Shown here piece by piece: positions 58,653 to 64,000 of a stretch of DNA of 64,000 nt. The position numbers and the translations under genes are program-made. The notes under the pieces are model-generated. The model was not told the origin of the DNA, made no database searches, and saw only the letters and a list, made by a program, of their open reading frames with translations. The DNA is taken from assembly GCF_000192865.1 (NCBI RefSeq), contig NC_015276.1:992001-1056000 (forward strand), read 5' to 3'. Source of the DNA: Marinomonas mediterranea MMB-1. GTDB taxonomy: Bacteria; Pseudomonadota; Gammaproteobacteria; Pseudomonadales; Marinomonadaceae. Numbering within the stretch: the first letter of the stretch is position 1; each line of letters opens with the position of its first letter.

Positions 58653-61600
58653 TGATGGATACTTCTTCTGGTTCAATTAAGGCGTTGCTTAGAGCCTGTT
58701 GGCTTCGAGGCATTACATTGACCTTAAAAGATGGCAAGTTGTCCTTTAAAGCGGATGTGAAAGGGGCGATGGACCAAGCTTTGTTAAGCGATATTCGCCG
58801 TCATAAAGAGGATATTATTGAGGCATTGCAGAGTCAGCCTGATTACTTTGCACCGAGACCGCTTAGTTTAAATGAGCGTGCGCTTTGGTTTTTGTATCGA
58901 ATGACGCCAGACAGCGCCGCGTACAACATGGCGTATGCAGTGAAGCTTTCTCGTTGTGTGACGGTGGAGGCCGTCGAGCAGGCGTTTTCCACCCTGTTAG
59001 CTCGTTACCCCATTTTGTCACAACCCTATGGTGAGCGAGATGGCGACCCTGTCCAGTGGTCAGCGCCTTTTATAAAAGCATTTGAACAAGACTATGACTC
59101 GGTTTCTACGGTGTCCGTATTGCCATTAGTAAAGGGTACAGACAAACAGATTAAGGGTTGGATTGCACGAGAGGCAGATAAGCCTCTCAAGCTTGATGAA
59201 GGTCAGGTCTGCCGCGCGGCTCTGTTGGTAAACCGTCAAGGTGCAGAAGAACATCTCTATCTAACGTTGGTAATCCATCATATTGCCGCTGACTTTATGT
59301 CGTTCGAAGTATTGCGGAGTGAGTTGCTTCAATTGCTTCGGGGTGAACGGATAGAGGTCGAGAAGGCGATGCCGGATTACCGTCAATGGAGCGCGAGACA
59401 GCGCCAAGCGGTTCGTGAGGGCGCGCGTAGTGAAGCCTTTTGGCAGGAGACTTTGCACGGTTTGCCTCAACTTTCTCTTCCTACGGATTTTCCTCATCAT
59501 GCCAACGTGGGTGCAGAGGGTGAAGAGATTGCCTTTACCTTACCTGAGTCAATGACGTCTCAATTACGGCTGCAATGCCGTCATTTAGAAGTGACGCCCT
59601 ACGTCTGGTGGATGGCGGCGTTTCAGTGGTTTATGGCGCGTTTGTCCGGGCAGGATGATTTTATTATCGGTACGCCAAGTTCTGGTCGGCTTACACCAGA
59701 CGATGCGCGCATGGTTGGCTACTTGGTTAACCCTTTGGCGTTGCGTGTTAAGCCAAACGCGCACCAAGCATTCTCTGATTGGGTTGCTCAGGTGGAGCAG
59801 CAAACTCAACACGCTATGTCTCATCAAGCGTATCCCTTTTCTGCGTTAGTCGAAACGCTGAAGGTACAACGGGAAGCGGGTCGCTCGCCGATATTTCAGC
59901 ATATGTTTACTTTGAACCATGAGCGTCCAGAAACGGGAAAACAGGCGCTTATCGAGCAAGAGTTATTGGCTGAGCAACGTGGCGCGGCGCACGAATTGAA
60001 TTTGGTGGTCGTAGACAATCGCCATGACTTTATTGGCAAGTGGCGCTACAACAAAGGTTTGTATCGACGGAGTACCGTTGAAAGTATACGCGACAGCTTT
60101 GTCTATTGTGTTGAGCAATTGTTAGATGACCAGACTCAAACTTTAAACCATTTGGAGCTTGCCAGGCCAGAAACAGCGTCAATGCTATCAGGCGATGTCG
60201 TGTCTCCATTGGCTCCGACGGCATGGCGCGCGTTTGTAGAAAACGGCGAGTGTTACCCTGAGCGCACTGCGTTGCAGATGGGTGAGCTAACGCTGACTTA
60301 CGCGGAATTGTCCAAAAAAGTTGAGATAACGGCCGCTTTATTGCGGGAAAACAAGGTGCAACGAAACAGCCGTGTTGGTGTGTGCTTAGATCGCAGTATC
60401 GAGCAAGTGGTTGCTATCTTCGCAATCTGGCGGTTGGGAGCAACGTATGTTGCGATGGACCCTAAATGGCCAAAAAACCGATTGGAGTACATTTGTGATG
60501 ATGCCAATCTTTCCGTTCTTATTAGCGACATAGCTCAAGACGAGCTCAACTGGCTAACGGAACGTTGCAGCGCGCTCGACGTTTCTCAATTTGTGTCTTT
60601 GGTAGAGGCAGAAGCAATAGAGAAAAATGAGGGCGAGAGAAAAGAAGGAGAACTCGTCGACGCGCATGGGCCTGATGCCGATCATACGGCTTATGTTATT
60701 TATACCTCGGGTTCAACAGGGAACCCGAAAGGCGTTGAAGTTAGTCAAACAAACTTGATTCATTATGTCACGGGTGTGATGGGTCGCCTGCAATTGCCAG
60801 AAGACGCCAGTTTAGCAACGCTTGCTAGTAATGGTGCTGATTTAGGCTATACCGCATTATTTGGTGCTTTGCTCAGTGGTCGTACATTGCGACTGTTACC
60901 TGAAGAGCTCGCGTTCGACGCTGAGGCGTTAGCAGATGAGCTTGCCGTTCGTCCTATTGATTGTCTTAAGATTGTCCCTTCTCATCTAAATGGTATTTTG
61001 CTTGCTACACCTCGTACTGAGTGGCTGCCCCGCCTAGCCTTGGTGACAGGGGGCGAAGCGATTTCTATGGCGTTGTTACGTAACGTGTTTGAACGTCAGC
61101 CCGCTTTATCCGTGTTTAACCATTATGGCCCAACTGAGACAACGGTCGGAGTCATAGCGAAAAAGCTGGATTTATACGATGACGAAATTGCCTTGGGTAA
61201 ACCAATGGCGAATGTACAAACACGTGTTGTGGATGTTGCGGGGCGCGTTGTGCCGCAGGGCTTTGCAGGTGAGCTGGAGGTCGCAGGAGCGACCGTTGCA
61301 AAGGGATACCTTGGTCAACCTAATTTAACCGCCGAACGCTTTTATCAAGACTGCTTTTCTCAAGACGACAAGCAAGGCGACAGCCCGCGTTGGTACCGAA
61401 CGGGTGACCGTGTTAAGCAAGTTGGAGAGCAGCTTTACTTTATTGGTCGCAACGATTTCCAGATCAAGGTACGTGGTTATCGAGTGGAACCGGGGGAGGT
61501 TGAATCTTGGTTAAAACAACATGTCGCCGATGCCGTCGTCTTAAACTGCCCTGATGAAAGACAGAATAACCGCTTGGTTGCGTATCTTGTGGTTGCTTAT

Positions 61601-63781
61601 TCTGCGGAAGAGCAGCCAGAAGGCGATTTACTTGAGGGTCTAAAAACGCACATGTTGGAAGCGTTGCCTGATTACATGGTGCCAGCGGTATGGATTCCAT
61701 TGGCGGCCTTGCCCCTATTAGGTAACGGAAAGCTGGATAGAAATGCCTTACAAAACCCTGATGTCTATCTGCAAGAGAAGGCGGCGAACAGTGCAACTGC
61801 GTTTTCCGAAAGTGACGCCTTGAGTGAGCCGGAGGCTGTCTTGTTGGGTATTTGGCAAGCGCTCTTAGGCAAACCAAAACTGGGCGTTCACGATAATTTC
61901 TTTGCGAATGGTGGCGATTCAATTTTAGGGTTACAAATCATCGCTAAAGCGAAACAAGCCGATATCGTCTTGACGCCTAAGGCCATTTTTGAGCACCAAA
62001 CGGTGGCTGAATTAGTCAAAGTGGCAGAGCGAGTGAATGCACCTAAAAAGCAAGAAAACACGCTTGAGAACGCCTTGCTAGACATTGCTAAAGAGGTATT
62101 AGGTAAGCCCGATTTAAAAGCAAGCGATAACTTCTTCGCGGTTGGTGGTGATTCCATTCTGAGCTTGCAAATTATATCGAAAGCCAAAGTGGCGGGAATT
62201 GCACTCACGCCGAAACAAGTTTTTGAACATCAGACGATGGCGGAGCTCGCCTCTGCCGTGGCGTCAGGTCACCCGAAAAATGACGTTGGAAGCGAGGCTT
62301 ATGAGGCTGGAAGTGAGTCTGATGACATTAAGAGTGCTCCTTCGCATTGTATAGCAGAAGAGTTAGATGCCTTTGAACTTACGCCGATCCAATCTTGGTT
62401 CTTTGAGCAACAAGAGGCATCCGACATAGGTAATTTAGGGCACTGGAATCAGTCGTTGCTTCTTAATAGCGACGTTGAATTAGCCGTGTCTGACCTGCGT
62501 AAAGCCGCCTTGGCTTTAGTCGAACATCATCCTAGTTTACGTTTATCATTCGCACAAAGAGATGGTGTTTGGAAACAGAAGTACCAACCAATAGAAGCGG
62601 ATTGGGGAAACCAATTAGTCGTTGAATACTGCAGCGATGAGGTTACTCGAGATACCCTAAACGACACGCTTTTGACGCACCTTCAGAGTGACTTTCGTTT
62701 AGATCGTGCACCGCTTATTAAGTTTGTCTGGTTGACTGAGTCCAAGCAGCTATTGTGTGCTGCACATCATTTGATAGTCGATGCGGTCAGTTGGCATGTT
62801 CTGCTTCAGGATCTATATGCCTATTATCTTGCTTTTCAAAATGGCGAAGAGGTTGCCTCGTCAGCACCGTCTTCGGCCGCACGTTTTGATGAGTGGCAAA
62901 CCTATTTAGCGCATCGTGCTGAGGCGTTGGATATCGATGCAGCGCGTGCTTATTGGTCTGCTCAAGTGGACGCTGACGTACCGCAGACAAGCGCGTCAGA
63001 TACCTACGAAAACAGTACGCAAGTGCAAATATGTTTGCCAGTGGCGTTAACGGAAACGCTGTTAGGTGAGGCGAACCGAGCTTATAACACTCGCGTTCAA
63101 GAGCTGCTTATCACTGCTTTAGCCAAGGTTCTAGGCCAATGGCAACAATTACCTGACATCACGATTGAGTTAGAAGGACATGGTCGAGAAGCGGGAGACA
63201 GCCGTTTGGATGTCTCCCGCAGTATTGGCTGGTTTACTTCTCGCTTTCCTCAGAAATTATCCGCCGTTTCTGATTGGGCCACGGCTTTGATTTATAACAA
63301 AGAGCAACTGCGCCGACTGCCCGAAAAAGGGATGGAATATGGTTTGCTACGATATTTATCTTCTGTACAAGAAGATCAAGGCCCGTCGCAGAGCTTTCTA
63401 CCGCATCGTTTTGTGTCGTTCAACTATCTTGGTCAACGGGGAATTGAGTCCAGAGAAAGTGGCGATTTAAACGTCACGCCTCTTCGATTAGCGACCCCAG
63501 TGTGCCCGGGGATGAAGGCCGCTAACGCACAGCGACCTCATGTGTTGGATATTAACGCGATGGTGTTGTCTGGAGTCTTGCATATGGAATGGACTTACCC
63601 TGCTCGGGACGAGCGCTTCGCCTGTATCCCTACTATCGCTGCTCAATACGTGACGCAGCTGACCTCCCTGATTGAGCATTGTTGTGACCCAAATTATGGC
63701 CGTGCGACTGCTGTGGACTTTCCCGATGCTGAACTGACAGACAGTGAGTTCATTGATTTGCTTGCTGAATTAGAGGCCTGA
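58652..63781 (+). CDS. Nonribosomal peptide synthetase: docking-C-A(Asp)-PCP-PCP-E
   Basis: A 1,709-aa single-module synthetase. A TubC-like docking domain (about 5-55) is followed by a condensation domain with HHIAADF (209-215) and an adenylation domain (about 525-1040) with YTSGSTG (684-690) and HYGPTE (824-829). Two carrier domains follow (Ser1090 and Ser1168, both GGDS), then an epimerisation domain with HHLIVDAVSW (1372-1381) and FNYLGQ. The ten-residue pocket reads D730 L731 T734 K773 V798 G800 H824 V832 G833 plus Lys, which matches the aspartate code DLTKVGHIGK with one conservative change. It should join the acyl chain to Asp and convert it to the D form. Confidence 0.95.
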   Translation: MMDTSSGSIKALLRACWLRGITLTLKDGKLSFKADVKGAMDQALLSDIRRHKEDIIEALQSQPDYFAPRPLSLNERALWFLYRMTPDSAAYNMAYAVKLSRCVTVEAVEQAFSTLLARYPILSQPYGERDGDPVQWSAPFIKAFEQDYDSVSTVSVLPLVKGTDKQIKGWIAREADKPLKLDEGQVCRAALLVNRQGAEEHLYLTLVIHHIAADFMSFEVLRSELLQLLRGERIEVEKAMPDYRQWSARQRQAVREGARSEAFWQETLHGLPQLSLPTDFPHHANVGAEGEEIAFTLPESMTSQLRLQCRHLEVTPYVWWMAAFQWFMARLSGQDDFIIGTPSSGRLTPDDARMVGYLVNPLALRVKPNAHQAFSDWVAQVEQQTQHAMSHQAYPFSALVETLKVQREAGRSPIFQHMFTLNHERPETGKQALIEQELLAEQRGAAHELNLVVVDNRHDFIGKWRYNKGLYRRSTVESIRDSFVYCVEQLLDDQTQTLNHLELARPETASMLSGDVVSPLAPTAWRAFVENGECYPERTALQMGELTLTYAELSKKVEITAALLRENKVQRNSRVGVCLDRSIEQVVAIFAIWRLGATYVAMDPKWPKNRLEYICDDANLSVLISDIAQDELNWLTERCSALDVSQFVSLVEAEAIEKNEGERKEGELVDAHGPDADHTAYVIYTSGSTGNPKGVEVSQTNLIHYVTGVMGRLQLPEDASLATLASNGADLGYTALFGALLSGRTLRLLPEELAFDAEALADELAVRPIDCLKIVPSHLNGILLATPRTEWLPRLALVTGGEAISMALLRNVFERQPALSVFNHYGPTETTVGVIAKKLDLYDDEIALGKPMANVQTRVVDVAGRVVPQGFAGELEVAGATVAKGYLGQPNLTAERFYQDCFSQDDKQGDSPRWYRTGDRVKQVGEQLYFIGRNDFQIKVRGYRVEPGEVESWLKQHVADAVVLNCPDERQNNRLVAYLVVAYSAEEQPEGDLLEGLKTHMLEALPDYMVPAVWIPLAALPLLGNGKLDRNALQNPDVYLQEKAANSATAFSESDALSEPEAVLLGIWQALLGKPKLGVHDNFFANGGDSILGLQIIAKAKQADIVLTPKAIFEHQTVAELVKVAERVNAPKKQENTLENALLDIAKEVLGKPDLKASDNFFAVGGDSILSLQIISKAKVAGIALTPKQVFEHQTMAELASAVASGHPKNDVGSEAYEAGSESDDIKSAPSHCIAEELDAFELTPIQSWFFEQQEASDIGNLGHWNQSLLLNSDVELAVSDLRKAALALVEHHPSLRLSFAQRDGVWKQKYQPIEADWGNQLVVEYCSDEVTRDTLNDTLLTHLQSDFRLDRAPLIKFVWLTESKQLLCAAHHLIVDAVSWHVLLQDLYAYYLAFQNGEEVASSAPSSAARFDEWQTYLAHRAEALDIDAARAYWSAQVDADVPQTSASDTYENSTQVQICLPVALTETLLGEANRAYNTRVQELLITALAKVLGQWQQLPDITIELEGHGREAGDSRLDVSRSIGWFTSRFPQKLSAVSDWATALIYNKEQLRRLPEKGMEYGLLRYLSSVQEDQGPSQSFLPHRFVSFNYLGQRGIESRESGDLNVTPLRLATPVCPGMKAANAQRPHVLDINAMVLSGVLHMEWTYPARDERFACIPTIAAQYVTQLTSLIEHCCDPNYGRATAVDFPDAELTDSEFIDLLAELEA

Positions 63782-63807
63782 GCGCAGGTGTGCTTAAGAG
63801 ATTACTG

Positions 63808-64000
63808 ATGACAAATTTAACGACACTATCTATCGATACATCACCTACCGAAACACCTTCTATGAAAGCTGTTTCGAATAACATCGAGTCGATTTACCCG
63901 CTTGCGCCGATGCAAGAAGGTCTTCTTTTTCATACTTTGATGAACCCACAACAAGGGATGTATCTTTTGCAATATCGCCATGTCATGGAGATGGAAGCAT
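63808..64000 (+). CDS. Second nonribosomal peptide synthetase, 3' part beyond window
   Basis: The frame opens at the ATG at 63808, 26 bp after the previous stop, and stays open to the window edge. After about 30 residues it shows a condensation-domain start (IESIYPLAPMQEGLLFHTLM). Following an E domain, it should be a DCL-type domain that accepts the D-aspartyl intermediate. A Dab-activating module is a plausible next step, but the sequence ends before that can be read. Confidence 0.9.
   Translation, partial: MTNLTTLSIDTSPTETPSMKAVSNNIESIYPLAPMQEGLLFHTLMNPQQGMYLLQYRHVMEMEA

Noticed and set aside
1..64000. CRISPR array or prophage
   Set aside because: No regularly spaced direct repeats and no phage structural or integrase genes are visible. 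The short tandem arrays have no spacers.

Overview
The window looks like chromosomal DNA of a marine gammaproteobacterium of the Oceanospirillales type. Marinomonas is my best guess, from the mix of TTT and TRAP carboxylate transporters, tmcA, a single-chain glycyl-tRNA synthetase, a DCC-family protein and an acyl-peptide siderophore locus. No rRNA or other taxonomic anchor is present, so this is inference. Base composition is moderate and most genes look native. The stretch 20346-26717 is visibly more AT-rich.

Layout. 1-4.3 kb: 3' part of a PrpF-like isomerase gene, then a tripartite tricarboxylate transporter (TctC, then a TctA-TctB fusion). 4.3-5.35 kb: a divergent DUF2938 membrane protein / MerR regulator pair sharing a MerR-type promoter. 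5.4-8.9 kb: a TRAP transporter (dctP-dctQ-dctM, minus strand). 9.2-16 kb: tmcA, a chemoreceptor, two copies of an IS5-type miniature element, a small DUF5062-like protein, and an SDR/DCC pair. 16.3-19.9 kb: glyS, a periplasmic molybdopterin-fold protein with a diguanylate cyclase, and a CAU-anticodon tRNA with its promoter and terminator.

20.3-26.7 kb is an accessory island immediately downstream of the tRNA. It holds a C5-cytosine DNA methyltransferase, a DUF262 protein, an AAA ATPase of DUF3696 type, an IS30-family insertion sequence and an unknown 314-aa protein. It is the best candidate here for an undescribed defence system. A perfect 20-bp palindrome forms the spacer of the apparent promoter of the DUF262 gene.

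27-41 kb: a DEAD-box helicase, a flavin monooxygenase, an EamA exporter, a TetR-controlled RND efflux pump, and a catabolic operon (DUF3100 membrane pair, hydroxyisobutyrate-type dehydrogenase, aldehyde dehydrogenase, M20 amidohydrolase, LysR). 42-48.6 kb: a Tat-exported NHL-like protein, a PhoD-type phosphatase and modABC. 48.6-53.4 kb: a five-gene cassette (MocR regulator, 2OG/Fe oxygenase, dehydrogenase, TauE exporter) bracketed by copies of a GC-rich hairpin repeat.

53.4 kb to the right edge is a nonribosomal siderophore locus: diaminobutyrate aminotransferase, MbtH, probable Fur box, SyrP-like beta-hydroxylase, fatty-acyl-AMP ligase with carrier domain, a C-A-PCP-PCP-E synthetase whose adenylation pocket reads as aspartate, and the start of a second synthetase. 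Together they predict an acylated siderophore beginning with fatty acid-D-(beta-hydroxy)Asp and containing Dab, in the style of the marinobactins.
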